Source: Geosporobacter ferrireducens (GTDB taxonomy: Bacteria > Bacillota > Clostridia > Peptostreptococcales > Thermotaleaceae). Taken from it: a stretch of 64,000 nt of DNA. The notes under the pieces were generated by a model. The model ran no database searches. It saw only the letters and a list, made by a program, of their open reading frames with translations, and had not been told where the DNA came from. Every line of letters starts with the position of its first letter. The first letter of the stretch is position 1. Positions 9,057 to 16,696 of the stretch are shown piece by piece. Where the stretch lies: assembly GCF_001750685.1 (NCBI RefSeq), contig NZ_CP017269.1, forward strand, positions 5,728,635-5,792,634, read 5' to 3'. Position numbers and translations under genes: made by a program.

Positions 9057-9097
9057 AAAGAGACGATACAATCCACACTTGCATCGTCTCTTTTTTT
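9057..9097 (+). terminator. Intrinsic terminator after rodA-like gene
   Basis: AGAGACGAT pairs with ATCGTCTCT across a short loop and runs into TTTTTTT; it ends the SEDS transcript before the CapA-like gene. Confidence 0.85.
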
Positions 9098-9170
9098 GTG
9101 ATTAAATATAAGAAGTCTAAAAAACTGGCGAATATTACCAAGGCCTATTTCTTTGACGGAAGGTGATCGG

Positions 9171-10469
9171 ATGAAAAACAAAGAAATATATATCGGACTG
9201 CTTATATTCTTTTTACTGTTTTATATAGGCATTTATCCCTTTAAACAAACAACCACAACATTTGAAGAATTTTCTGAATCAGATGAGCCAGACAAGGAAG
9301 AAGAGGAAGAAAAACCAATTACCCTACAGATTACTGCTGTAGGAGACATCATGGTTCATGGCCCCCAATTGAGAGCCCAGTGGAATGAACAAGCAAAATC
9401 TCATGATTTTCATAACAATTTTCAATTTGTGAAAAACTACATACAACAAGCTGACCTAGCCTTATGTAATCTAGAAACCACTTTTGCTGGAAAAGAGAGA
9501 GGATACACCAGTTTTCCCATGTTCAACTCGCCGGATTCACTGACCCATGCGCTGATGTCAGCGGGTTTTGATGGTACCAGTACAGCCAACAATCACACCC
9601 TAGATACGGGAATAGAAGGGATGCTTCGCACTATCGATGTATTAAGGGAAAATGGAATGCAGACTTTCGGAACTAGAAAAAATCTCAATGAAGAGGCATT
9701 TCAAATCATTGAGCGAAATGGCATAAAAATCGGTCTAACCGCTTACACCTATGAAACGCCTCCCTGGGGCGAATTCAAAACCTTAAACGCGATTAAAATC
9801 CCCAAAGAAGCAGAAGCATTGATTGATACCTTTGGTTACGAAACATTGCCGCAAGATCTTGAGAAAATGAAGGAAAGAATTCAGCATATGAAAGCAGCCG
9901 GTGCCGAGGTGATTATTTTTTATCTTCACTGGGGGAATGAATACGAACAGGAACCAAATGTTTTCCAACGACAGATTGCCCATTATCTGGCAGAGCAGGG
10001 TGTAGACATAATTTTCGGAAGCCATCCTCACGTGCTGCAATCTATTGAATACATTCGAGGCTCTGGAAAAGAAACCCTGGTGGTTTACTCTATGGGCAAC
10101 TTTCTGTCAAACCAACGGTATGAAATTCTTAAAAATCGATACACAGAAGACGGCATTATCGTCAATGTACAGCTTCGCAGAAACAGCTCAAATGAACCCA
10201 TAACCATAGAAAGGGTTACATACATACCCACATGGATTCACCGCTATAGCAAAGGGAAAAAACTGATATACGAGATCCTTCCATTGCCTGCTGCACTGGA
10301 ACACCCGGAGTCGTATAATCTTTTTTCTGCAAAGGACAGTTTATGGCGGGCTGAAAAGTCATTTAGAAACACTGTAGACCTTATAGAAAAACAGTTGAAT
10401 AAAAGAATTTCCATACATACTATGGAAGAAAAAAAAGCGCCCTACAGGCGCCCCGTCAAAGAAGATTAA
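9171..10469 (+). CDS. CapA-family poly-gamma-glutamate-type metallophosphatase
   Basis: About 432 residues. An N-terminal anchor (YIGLLIFFLLFYIGIYPF) is followed by an acidic linker (SDEPDKEEEEE) and a CapA/PGA_cap domain with calcineurin-like signatures: TAVGDIMVHGP, CNLETTF, TANNHTLDTG, IFYLHWGNEYE and IIFGSHPHVLQ. In Bacillus anthracis CapA takes part in poly-gamma-glutamate export, but most stand-alone homologues are uncharacterised, so the substrate here is open. No capB/capC neighbours exist. Start ATG 9171 after AAGGTGA; the upstream TTG at 9153 lacks a site. The 3' end overlaps the converging metallophosphoesterase gene by 4 bp. Confidence 0.8.
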   Translation: MKNKEIYIGLLIFFLLFYIGIYPFKQTTTTFEEFSESDEPDKEEEEEKPITLQITAVGDIMVHGPQLRAQWNEQAKSHDFHNNFQFVKNYIQQADLALCNLETTFAGKERGYTSFPMFNSPDSLTHALMSAGFDGTSTANNHTLDTGIEGMLRTIDVLRENGMQTFGTRKNLNEEAFQIIERNGIKIGLTAYTYETPPWGEFKTLNAIKIPKEAEALIDTFGYETLPQDLEKMKERIQHMKAAGAEVIIFYLHWGNEYEQEPNVFQRQIAHYLAEQGVDIIFGSHPHVLQSIEYIRGSGKETLVVYSMGNFLSNQRYEILKNRYTEDGIIVNVQLRRNSSNEPITIERVTYIPTWIHRYSKGKKLIYEILPLPAALEHPESYNLFSAKDSLWRAEKSFRNTVDLIEKQLNKRISIHTMEEKKAPYRRPVKED

Positions 10470-11572
10470 TCACTGGCTTTTCCCACTAAGGTCAGCTTTA
10501 CAACTTCAGGCGAAGTGAACAGCCGCATTGGTGGTCCCCAAAAACCGGTACCACTAGAGGTATAGATATAGGATTCATCCTTTTGATATAATCCATGAGC
10601 GTATTGATAAGCAAGTTTAACCAATAAATTCATCGGTGGAATCTGCCCTCCATGGGTATGACCGGACAGCTGTAAATCAACACCTAAGGCCGCTGCTTTT
10701 TCAAAATCCACAGGTTTATGGGATAATAAAACAATACTTTTTTCAGGATGTGTATCCTTCAGAAGGTTTTCAAGATCTGCAGCTTCTATTCCAAAACGTT
10801 TCGAAGTATCATCATGGATGCCCACCAATTCAAGGATATCTCCTACGGGCATCCTTTCATTTTTTAGCACACGTATATCGGCCTGCTCCATCAACCTGTA
10901 GAAATCTTCTATACCGGCATAAAACTCGTGATTTCCTGAAACTGCATAGACCCCGTGGGTACTGTCAAGCTGCTGCAAAATTGGTAAAAACCGATCTACA
11001 CGTTCATAGCCGGCATCAACGATATCACCAGTCATCACGATCAGATCCGGGTGCTGCTGATTCACCTGTTCTACGATTCCAGAAAGCCAAGCCTCAGATT
11101 TATATCCGTCCAGATGAATATCTGACAGCTGCAGGATTGTAAAACCCGATTGACCCTTTGGGAAATTTCTCACTGATATTTGATGTTCTACTAAATTTGG
11201 CGGCTTAGCAGCATGATAAAGAGAAAACCCGCCCAGCAGGAGTGTCAAGAGCAAAGCACCGTAAGCAGCAGTATGTCGGGGAACAGGGAAAAATAGAGAC
11301 ACATCCTTCAGTATAAAAATGAAAAAACCAATAGAGATAAAACCAAGCCAAATACTGCCTGCATACGAAAAGCCGTGCAGTCCATACATCCGCTCCAGTA
11401 TTTGACCTGCGTAGTACAACAGTCCACCTAGAAAAAGCATAATTATAATCATGCGGCGTATGCCAATGCCAAGCTGCAAATCCTTTGTCAAGCTCGTATA
11501 CAGATAATAATGGAGCCCAAAATAAACACTGGTAACCACAATTAAAAAAAATATGATATTGGTCGGTTTCAA
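10466..11572 (-). CDS. Membrane metallophosphoesterase (YkuE/YaeI-like)
   Basis: 368 residues: four or five membrane segments in the first 120, then a calcineurin-like domain with a complete metal-binding set: LSDIHLDG, VMTGDIVDAG, SGNHEFYAG, LLSHKPVDF and LSGHTHGGQI. The family includes UDP-2,3-diacylglucosamine-hydrolase-like and YkuE-type enzymes acting near the membrane; the substrate is unknown. Together with RodA and CapA it gives the skin-element cargo an envelope theme. It is the last cargo gene before the right junction; its start at 11572 lies about 150 bp from the core and is preceded by AAGGAGG on the minus strand. Confidence 0.8.
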   Translation of the reverse strand: MKPTNIIFFLIVVTSVYFGLHYYLYTSLTKDLQLGIGIRRMIIIMLFLGGLLYYAGQILERMYGLHGFSYAGSIWLGFISIGFFIFILKDVSLFFPVPRHTAAYGALLLTLLLGGFSLYHAAKPPNLVEHQISVRNFPKGQSGFTILQLSDIHLDGYKSEAWLSGIVEQVNQQHPDLIVMTGDIVDAGYERVDRFLPILQQLDSTHGVYAVSGNHEFYAGIEDFYRLMEQADIRVLKNERMPVGDILELVGIHDDTSKRFGIEAADLENLLKDTHPEKSIVLLSHKPVDFEKAAALGVDLQLSGHTHGGQIPPMNLLVKLAYQYAHGLYQKDESYIYTSSGTGFWGPPMRLFTSPEVVKLTLVGKASD

Positions 11573-11721
11573 TTTATGTCCTCCTTGGTAAAACGCGATA
11601 TTTTTTATAGTCTTGACATTTTTTTTTAGTTTTTACCCCTAACCCTATAGAATAATCATTCTTTGTTTTCTTTATATTCCCTTTAAAATTTTATAAAATG
11701 TCGCAGTTTTATCAAGAACGG

Positions 11722-11725
11722 GAAT
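11722..11725 (+). repeat. Right attachment core of the skin-type element
   Basis: GAAT in context GGGAATGAAATC. Base 11726 opens codon GAA (E115 of the rebuilt SigK). The same 12-mer GGGAATGAAATC recurs at 33735-33746 in the second sigK 3' copy. Confidence 0.75.
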
Positions 11726-12112
11726 GAAATCCTTATGACAATCCGATCCAATAAAAAAACAAAGAGTGAAGTATCACTCCAAGACCCTATTGGCGTCGAT
11801 AAGGAAGGCAACGAAATCTCTTTGATCGATATACTCGGTACAGAAACAGATGAAGTGCTTGAAGAGGTAGAACTAAAGATTCAAGTGAAAAAGCTATATC
11901 AAAAAATGGCTAAGGTACTTAGAAGCAGAGAAAGAACGGTTATAGAGTTGCGATATGGTTTAGCAAACGGAGGAAGCAAGACACAAAGGGAGATTGCAAA
12001 GCTATTAGGTATTTCTCGCTCCTATGTATCTAGGATTGAGAAAAGAGCGATTAAAAAGCTTAGCAAAGCTTTTAACTGCACTACCGAACCGATCATCGAA
12101 GATGATGAGTAA
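11726..12112 (+). CDS. sigK: Sigma-K, C-terminal half (right of skin element)
   Basis: 128 codons plus stop, beginning EILMTIRSNKKTKSE at base 11726, the direct continuation of the N-half after AARCIEN. It covers the end of region 2.4, region 3 (EVSLQDPIGVDKEGNEIS) and region 4 with its helix-turn-helix (SKTQREIAKLLGISRSYVSRIEKR), ending TEPIIEDDE. Before excision the only ATG is internal (11735), and no ribosome-binding site precedes it, so this half is probably silent until recombination. The last 102 codons have a near-identical protein copy at 33732-34040. Confidence 0.92.
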   Translation, partial: EILMTIRSNKKTKSEVSLQDPIGVDKEGNEISLIDILGTETDEVLEEVELKIQVKKLYQKMAKVLRSRERTVIELRYGLANGGSKTQREIAKLLGISRSYVSRIEKRAIKKLSKAFNCTTEPIIEDDE

Positions 12113-12359
12113 GAGATTCAAAGCTGTCCTAGAATGTTCTCCTTATAAATAAAGGGATAGGGAAATTGCTCAACAGGCTATTTTTGAATATATAGAAGTG
12201 TATTATAAGCGCCAAAGGCGATATGCAGCCTTGGCGCGCCAGACCCCCTGCTTGCCGTTTTATCCTTGGATATGGAAAATTCGGAAATAATTCTCCTCAT
12301 CATTCATGCTAAACCTCCTCGGAATACTCTGTGCGCCATTTGTCGATTTACCATTAAGA

Positions 12360-12399
12360 AAAATTAAGACGTTGCTAAATAATCGGCGTCTTAATTTTT
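12360..12399 (+). terminator. Intrinsic terminator upstream of the two-component operon
   Basis: AAAATTAAGACG (12360-12371) pairs perfectly with CGTCTTAATTTT (12387-12398), 15-nt loop, ending in T residues. Its 3' arm overlaps the first operator repeat, so the T-rich tract serves both purposes. Confidence 0.6.
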
Positions 12400-12431
12400 C
12401 TTAATTTTTCTCCTCTTTCATCTTAATTTTT
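12391..12431 (+). promoter_or_regulatory. Spaced A/T direct-repeat operator, copy 1
   Basis: TTAATTTTTC occurs twice in tandem (12391-12400, 12401-12410), then an 11-bp spacer TCCTCTTTCAT, then CTTAATTTTT (12422-12431). A possible -10 (TATTAT) follows about 7 bp later with no good -35 of its own. The same layout with identical spacing occurs at 15524-15564. Direct repeats at about helical pitch are typical for OmpR/PhoB-family regulators such as the one encoded at 13455. Confidence 0.6.
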
Positions 12432-12500
12432 TAATGTTATTATGAGGACAGGCGCTGAAAAATAGCATGCATCACCAAACATGAAATCAGGAGACTAATT

Positions 12501-12801
12501 ATGAAGCCTACCATGAATACTTCTGTAAAAGCTGCTTTGAGAGTGGCTGTGAAGACTATTGTGAGCAGACCTGGTTTCAAGAGCGGCATTGACACTTTTC
12601 CCATAGTTCTAAGATTACGGCGGCAGTTTACAACACAGCGTTTCATTATGCCAGAACAAACGCTATTATGGGAGACAAGCCAATAAATCTTGCCAAAACG
12701 CATTTATTGAATAACGAAATTTAGGCTAAAGCAGAGGAAGTTGTTGTGAAGGATATTGACTATGATATCGAAGTGGATCTGCTAGATATGAGGAGGAGAT
12801 A
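12501..12801 (+). pseudogene. Frameshifted remnant at head of the two-component operon
   Basis: Translation could begin at ATG 12501 after CAGGAGAC, giving MKPTMNTSVKAALRVAVKTI. Around 12600 the protein-like signal moves to another frame, with ITAAVYNTAFHYARTNAI followed by GDKPINLAKTHLLNNEI, which is itself broken by a TAG before AKAEEVVVKDIDYD and DLLDMRRR. At least one frameshift and one stop are thus needed to explain it. I do not recognise the family. It sits between the repeat operator and the membrane-protein gene and was probably the first gene of that operon. Confidence 0.45.
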
Positions 12802-12804
12802 GAA

Positions 12805-13380
12805 ATGGAAAACAGAGAAGTTACAAATGATTTAGTTGTCCCAAAGAATAAAAAAAGAACGGCTATATTTCTGTTATTCTCGCTGTTTTGCGTCGTGAGT
12901 CTCGGCGCGAGTTATATTGTTGACTTTGCAAACCACGATAATATCACATGGTCGGCTTATGTATTTTGCGCAGTGCCGCTTGCTTGGGTAGTTGCACTTC
13001 CGCTGTTTATGGCAAAAGGGAAGAAACATTGGTTCTCCCTATTGGCTTTTTCGGTTGTGTTCCTCCCGTTTTTATATTTCCTTGAGCGGGCGATAGACTC
13101 AAGTAATTGGTTTCTGCCAATTGGTCTCCCTGTGGGTACGACTGTAATCTTTATCCTATGGGCGGCATCTCTACTATTGAAGCTCGCTAAGATTAATAAA
13201 TGGTATCTAACAGCGGGTATTATAGCGGTCGGCGGATTTGCCTTTGAATTTGTTGCCATACGCTCCGTCGTTAATTTTCTGGGGCGCCCCCTTTCCTCAT
13301 GGGTGAGTATGGCCGCCATATTCGTTGTCGCGGTTATTTCTCTTTTAATTGTAATCATAGGATATATATTTGATAAGTAG
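12805..13380 (+). CDS. Polytopic membrane protein, function unknown
   Basis: 191 residues with a short charged N-terminus (MENREVTNDLVVPKNKKR) and about six hydrophobic segments. Start ATG at 12805 after AGGAGGAG. It lies between the operator at 12391 and the response regulator gene (75 bp further on), so it is probably co-expressed with the two-component system and may act as an accessory sensor or envelope protein. The stretch 12.8-15.5 kb is visibly richer in G and C (CGG, CGC, GCG codons) than the A/T-rich glycan genes after it, suggesting separate origins. No motif assigns a function. Confidence 0.65.
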   Translation: MENREVTNDLVVPKNKKRTAIFLLFSLFCVVSLGASYIVDFANHDNITWSAYVFCAVPLAWVVALPLFMAKGKKHWFSLLAFSVVFLPFLYFLERAIDSSNWFLPIGLPVGTTVIFILWAASLLLKLAKINKWYLTAGIIAVGGFAFEFVAIRSVVNFLGRPLSSWVSMAAIFVVAVISLLIVIIGYIFDK

Positions 13381-13454
13381 TGCCCAATCTATTTGGACAC
13401 ACTTGAATTGTCCTTGCTAAAGAGTTATAGTAGCATACGGGGAGGTGATCAACC

Positions 13455-14144
13455 ATGACAGATGTTTTAATCGCTGACGACGATAAGAATATTACAGAAC
13501 TAATTTCCGACAGCTTGGCAGATGAAGGCTTGAGCACAGCGGTTGTCCACGACGGATTGTCGGCTGTGGATGCGGTTAGCCGCGAGAATTTCCGACTGAT
13601 TTTGCTTGATATCATGATGCCACAAATGGACGGACTTGAGGTTTGCCGAGAAATCAGAAACAAAACAAACGCTCCCATCCTTTTCGTGACGGCAAAAAAC
13701 AGAACGATAGATACCATTGTTGGCCTTGAAATCGGCGGTGATGATTATATTGCCAAACCTTTCGTTGTGGAGGAGTTGGTTGCGAAGGTCAAGGCGCATA
13801 TTCGCAGAGACAAGCGAAGCGATATCAAAATACCGGATAATAACGCAGTTGTGATAGGCGATTTAGTGATTTACCGCGACAACTACGAAGTCACTAAAGC
13901 CGGAAACCGCATAGAGCTATCCACCAGAGAGTTTCAGCTTTTGCTGTATATGCTTGACAATATCGGCAAGGTTTTAACGCGCGAACAAATTTTTGACGCA
14001 GTGTGGGGCATCGATTATTCAGATATTGGAACGGTCACGGTCACAATCAAGAATCTGCGTGATAAAATTGAGGACGGGAGCAAAATCATCAAAACCGTTT
14101 GGGGTGTTGGGTATAAGTTGGTAAGCCCTGTGGGTGAAGCATGA
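13455..14144 (+). CDS. OmpR/PhoB-family response regulator (VanR-like)
   Basis: 229 residues. The receiver domain has the acidic pair ADDD (residues 7-10), phospho-acceptor Asp52 in LLDIMMPQMDG, Thr in VTAKN, and Lys in YIAKPF. A winged-helix DNA-binding domain follows (LSTREFQLLLYMLDNIGKVLTREQIFDAVWG, ending VWGVGYKLV). Start ATG at 13455 after GGGGAGGTG. It overlaps the kinase gene by 4 bp (ATGA), so the pair is coupled. The two repeat operators at 12391 and 15524 are natural candidates for its binding sites: one before its own operon, one before the glycosyltransferase operon. Confidence 0.9.
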   Translation: MTDVLIADDDKNITELISDSLADEGLSTAVVHDGLSAVDAVSRENFRLILLDIMMPQMDGLEVCREIRNKTNAPILFVTAKNRTIDTIVGLEIGGDDYIAKPFVVEELVAKVKAHIRRDKRSDIKIPDNNAVVIGDLVIYRDNYEVTKAGNRIELSTREFQLLLYMLDNIGKVLTREQIFDAVWGIDYSDIGTVTVTIKNLRDKIEDGSKIIKTVWGVGYKLVSPVGEA

Positions 14145-15469
14145 TGAGTCTGAAATACAGAATACCCATAATGTTGATGATTGTATTTGTGCTTAATATC
14201 GTGCTGCTCTTTTTATTTGTTTTCTTTTATACCGTACCGGATTTGCAGGAAGGCATTGCTATCTATCAAGAGCAAGCCGTACGTGATGTGGATGAAATTG
14301 CCGCATACCTGGAGGATAAATCCTATGATGAAGCAATTGCGTTTGTGACAAGGAAAACGATCGAAGACAGGCAGCTTTCTTTTGTACTTGAGAACGTTAT
14401 AACGAAGGAGCAAATACTTGTTTCGGAGCCACGATGGGGTGGCATGAATTTTTCCGCCATGCGCTCGGTTGATTTGGCGGAGGGCAGCTATGCACTTTTT
14501 CTACGAAGCGATGTCGATCTTTTTTACAGTCTGGATGGAACTATATTACGTTTGGCGATTATAGAGTGCTTTGTACTTTTTGCATCATTGGTGATTGTCG
14601 CCTGCATCATGCACAGTTTCTATGTGAAACCCTTGAAACACTTGGCTGGTGAAATCGAGCGTTTCCATAAAACCGATACGACACTCAAAAACTCCGAACG
14701 AAGTGATGAAATCGGCAGCTTAGAAAGAAGTTTTTTTCATATGACAGAGGAGCTTCGGGCAGAAAAAGAAAACCAAAGCCACATCATCGCGTCCATTTCC
14801 CACGACATTAAAACGCCGCTTACGTCCATCATGGGATTTTCTGAACGCTTGATAAAAAAGGACTTGGACAAAGATAAGCAAGCAACATATCTGAAAAGCA
14901 TTTACAGGCAGAGCAAAAACATTGAAGCAATCGTAGATGAGTTTGACGAGTACCTGAGTTTCTCCATGAACAGCGTCAATACGTTGCAAAAATTAAGCGT
15001 TTCCTTCGTATGCGAATCGTTAAAGGACGAATATTCAGAAATCTGTGAGAATCAAGGTGTTGTTTTGGAACTTCAAAATCAGTGCTTGCCCGGTTCATCG
15101 GTCAATATCGACGTTGTGAAAATGCGGCGGGTGTTTGCCAATCTCATCGGTAATTCCATGCGACATAATGAAATTGAAGGTCTGGAGATTCGCGTCGCAT
15201 TTGAGAACATAGCGGATGATGTGCAAATTACAGTATCCGATAACGGAAAAGGTGTGCCGGAGCCTGAGCTTGCACATATTTTTGAACCTTTTTTCACGTC
15301 GGATAAGAGCAGAAAGATGTCAGGTTTAGGGCTCTCCATTTGCTCGCAGATTATTAAGTCACATGGCGGTGACATCAAGGCTATGAATATACAAGGCGGC
15401 TTCTCTGTCATCATCCATATTCCAGTATGGATTGATGTTCCGTCAGGGCCTTTTTATAATTCAAGATAG
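14141..15469 (+). CDS. Sensor histidine kinase, HAMP-type
   Basis: 442 residues. Two membrane helices (IMLMIVFVLNIVLLFLFVFFY and AIIECFVLFASLVIVACIM) bracket an outside domain of about 100 residues. A HAMP linker, the dimerisation box with phospho-His near 221 (SISHDIKTPLTS), and an ATPase domain with N (ANLIGNSMRHNE), G1 (VSDNGKGVPE), F (IFEPFFTSD) and G2 (GLGLSICSQI) boxes follow. All catalytic boxes are intact. The small outside domain resembles kinases that sense envelope stress or cell-wall antibiotics, but no ligand can be assigned. It is the last gene of its operon; a terminator follows at 15477. Confidence 0.9.
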   Translation: MMSLKYRIPIMLMIVFVLNIVLLFLFVFFYTVPDLQEGIAIYQEQAVRDVDEIAAYLEDKSYDEAIAFVTRKTIEDRQLSFVLENVITKEQILVSEPRWGGMNFSAMRSVDLAEGSYALFLRSDVDLFYSLDGTILRLAIIECFVLFASLVIVACIMHSFYVKPLKHLAGEIERFHKTDTTLKNSERSDEIGSLERSFFHMTEELRAEKENQSHIIASISHDIKTPLTSIMGFSERLIKKDLDKDKQATYLKSIYRQSKNIEAIVDEFDEYLSFSMNSVNTLQKLSVSFVCESLKDEYSEICENQGVVLELQNQCLPGSSVNIDVVKMRRVFANLIGNSMRHNEIEGLEIRVAFENIADDVQITVSDNGKGVPEPELAHIFEPFFTSDKSRKMSGLGLSICSQIIKSHGGDIKAMNIQGGFSVIIHIPVWIDVPSGPFYNSR

Positions 15470-15476
15470 ATAACAT

Positions 15477-15518
15477 GAAATCGGGCGGGCCCAAAAGGAC
15501 TCACCCGATTTTTTTTGT
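15477..15518 (+). terminator. Intrinsic terminator after the histidine kinase gene
   Basis: AATCGGG pairs with CCCGATT, with further G/C pairing inside, and runs into TTTTTTTT. It separates the regulator operon from the glycan operon. Confidence 0.8.
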
Positions 15519-15523
15519 TGCTG

Positions 15524-15564
15524 ATAATTTTTCATAATTTTTTTCCTCTTGCCCCTTAATATTT
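15524..15564 (+). promoter_or_regulatory. Spaced A/T direct-repeat operator, copy 2
   Basis: ATAATTTTTC (15524-15533), ATAATTTTTT (15534-15543), an 11-bp spacer TCCTCTTGCCC, then CTTAATATTT (15555-15564). Repeat length, spacer length and the TCCTCTT block equal those at 12391-12431. A TATACACTATAT tract a few bases later can serve as -10. The glycosyltransferase gene starts about 100 bp downstream. Confidence 0.6.
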
Positions 15565-15662
15565 CTTCTATACACTATATAAAAGATATTTAAATCCCTT
15601 TTATTATGATGATATTAAGAGTTTGGAAAGCATTAATTTCAAGAAAAGAGAGGACTTTAATC

Positions 15663-16685
15663 ATGAAGTATTTGACATTTGTAGTACCGAGCTATAATTC
15701 AGAGGCATATTTAGAGCGATGTATTGAATCTCTTTTGCCGGGTGGAGAAGATGTAGAAATTATTATAGTAAATGATGGTTCTACAGACAAAACTGGAAAA
15801 ATAACAGATATGTACGCAAATCTATATCCCAATATAGTGAAGGCTGTACATAAAGAGAATGGGGGGCATGGCTCCGGTGTAAATGTAGGAATAGAGCGGG
15901 CAAAGGGCATTTATTTTAAAGTTGTAGATTCTGATGATTGGGTGGAGGAAGGCAGCTATTTAACACTACTCAACAAGATTAAAGAGATCGTGGAAAGTGA
16001 TATAACAATCGATTTATTTGTTTCTAACTATGTGTATAATCGCTTGGATAATGGTACTTTTCATGGAGTTCATTATAGAAATGTGTTTGATTCCAACAAG
16101 ATTTCTACATGGGATGATATGAAATATTTTACCATATCACAATATTTAATAATGCATTCACTGACATTCAGAACAGAAGTTATTAGGTTGGCAGGTGTAA
16201 AGCTACCTGAACATACATTTTATGTTGATAATATTTTTGCATATCAACCTTTGCCTTATGTAAAAAAACTGATGTATCTCGATATAGATTTTTATCAGTA
16301 TTTTATCGGAAGAGAAGACCAGTCGGTAAATGAAAAATCCATGATAAGGAGAATCGATCAACAATTTACGGTGACAAAAATAATTTTAAACAGTTATAAC
16401 ATAAAAGAAATAAAACAAATGTCGCCAAAACTTGCAAGGTATATGATACGACAAATATCCATTTTAATATCAATAACCTCTACTTTATGCTCTTTGTCAA
16501 ATACAAATGAGTACAAATTTGAAATGAACAAACTGTGGATGGAACTTAGAACTATAGATAAATCGTTGTATACGCAAGTTAAGTACTTTTTATTAAATGC
16601 AATTACGATACTGCCAGAGCCTATATGTGATAAAGTAGCAATTTCTTGTTACCGTTTTGCTAAGAGAAAGTATAAGTTCGCTTAG
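15663..16685 (+). CDS. Family 2 glycosyltransferase
   Basis: 340 residues. GT-A fold N-terminus TFVVPSYNSEAYLERCIESL, then IIVNDGSTDKT, HKENGGHGSGVNVG and the metal-binding VVDSDDW. The C-terminal half has hydrophobic stretches without a clear multi-pass pattern, so it is probably membrane-associated. Start ATG 15663; the longer ORF from 15606 has no ribosome-binding site. It is the first gene of an A/T-rich operon (glycosyltransferase, flippase, glf, HD protein). With UDP-galactopyranose mutase two genes on, UDP-galactofuranose is a plausible donor, which is inference. Operon logic resembles the HexRK-controlled hexSDF glycolipid operon of Clostridioides difficile. Confidence 0.82.
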   Translation: MKYLTFVVPSYNSEAYLERCIESLLPGGEDVEIIIVNDGSTDKTGKITDMYANLYPNIVKAVHKENGGHGSGVNVGIERAKGIYFKVVDSDDWVEEGSYLTLLNKIKEIVESDITIDLFVSNYVYNRLDNGTFHGVHYRNVFDSNKISTWDDMKYFTISQYLIMHSLTFRTEVIRLAGVKLPEHTFYVDNIFAYQPLPYVKKLMYLDIDFYQYFIGREDQSVNEKSMIRRIDQQFTVTKIILNSYNIKEIKQMSPKLARYMIRQISILISITSTLCSLSNTNEYKFEMNKLWMELRTIDKSLYTQVKYFLLNAITILPEPICDKVAISCYRFAKRKYKFA

Positions 16686-16696
16686 AGGGAATTTAA

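Larger units (their letters stand above)
4571..11725. mobile_element. Skin-type intervening element in sigK (7,155 bp)
   Basis: The element splits sigK exactly between codons 114 and 115 and carries a large serine recombinase, transcribed toward the left junction, at its left end. This is the arrangement of B. subtilis and Clostridioides difficile skin elements, where mother-cell excision rebuilds sigK. The cargo in order is: recombinase, a 77-residue protein, a DUF2500 protein, a TIM-barrel protein, RodA/FtsW, CapA-like, and a membrane metallophosphoesterase. No phage structural or replication genes are visible, so it is much smaller and differently loaded than the prophage-like B. subtilis skin. 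No directionality factor is recognised; the 77-residue protein beside the recombinase is the only small candidate. Confidence 0.9.
12113..12500. other. Non-coding stretch after sigK
   Basis: No gene seen. It holds about 60 bp that resemble the sequence just downstream of the second sigK 3' copy (CTAGAATGTTCTCCTTATAAATAAAG here, CTAAGATGTCCTCCTTACCTAATAAAG-like there), an inverted repeat at 12209-12237 (GCGCCAAAGGC / GCCTTGGCGC, no T-run), a terminator at 12360-12399 and the repeat operator at 12391-12431. Confidence 0.6.

Noticed and set aside
9171..10469. CapA-like gene as part of a poly-gamma-glutamate capsule operon
   Set aside because: No capB, capC or capD homologues nearby; the gene stands alone.
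12209..12237. Inverted repeat GCGCCAAAGGC/GCCTTGGCGC as a terminator of sigK
   Set aside because: No T-run follows on either strand; listed only as a repeat within the non-coding stretch.
12440..12703. Minus-strand 87-codon ORF in the pseudogene region
   Set aside because: No ribosome-binding site, and the plus strand carries better coding character even though broken.
13355..13799. Minus-strand ORFs antisense to the response regulator gene
   Set aside because: Shadows of a clearly coding receiver domain.
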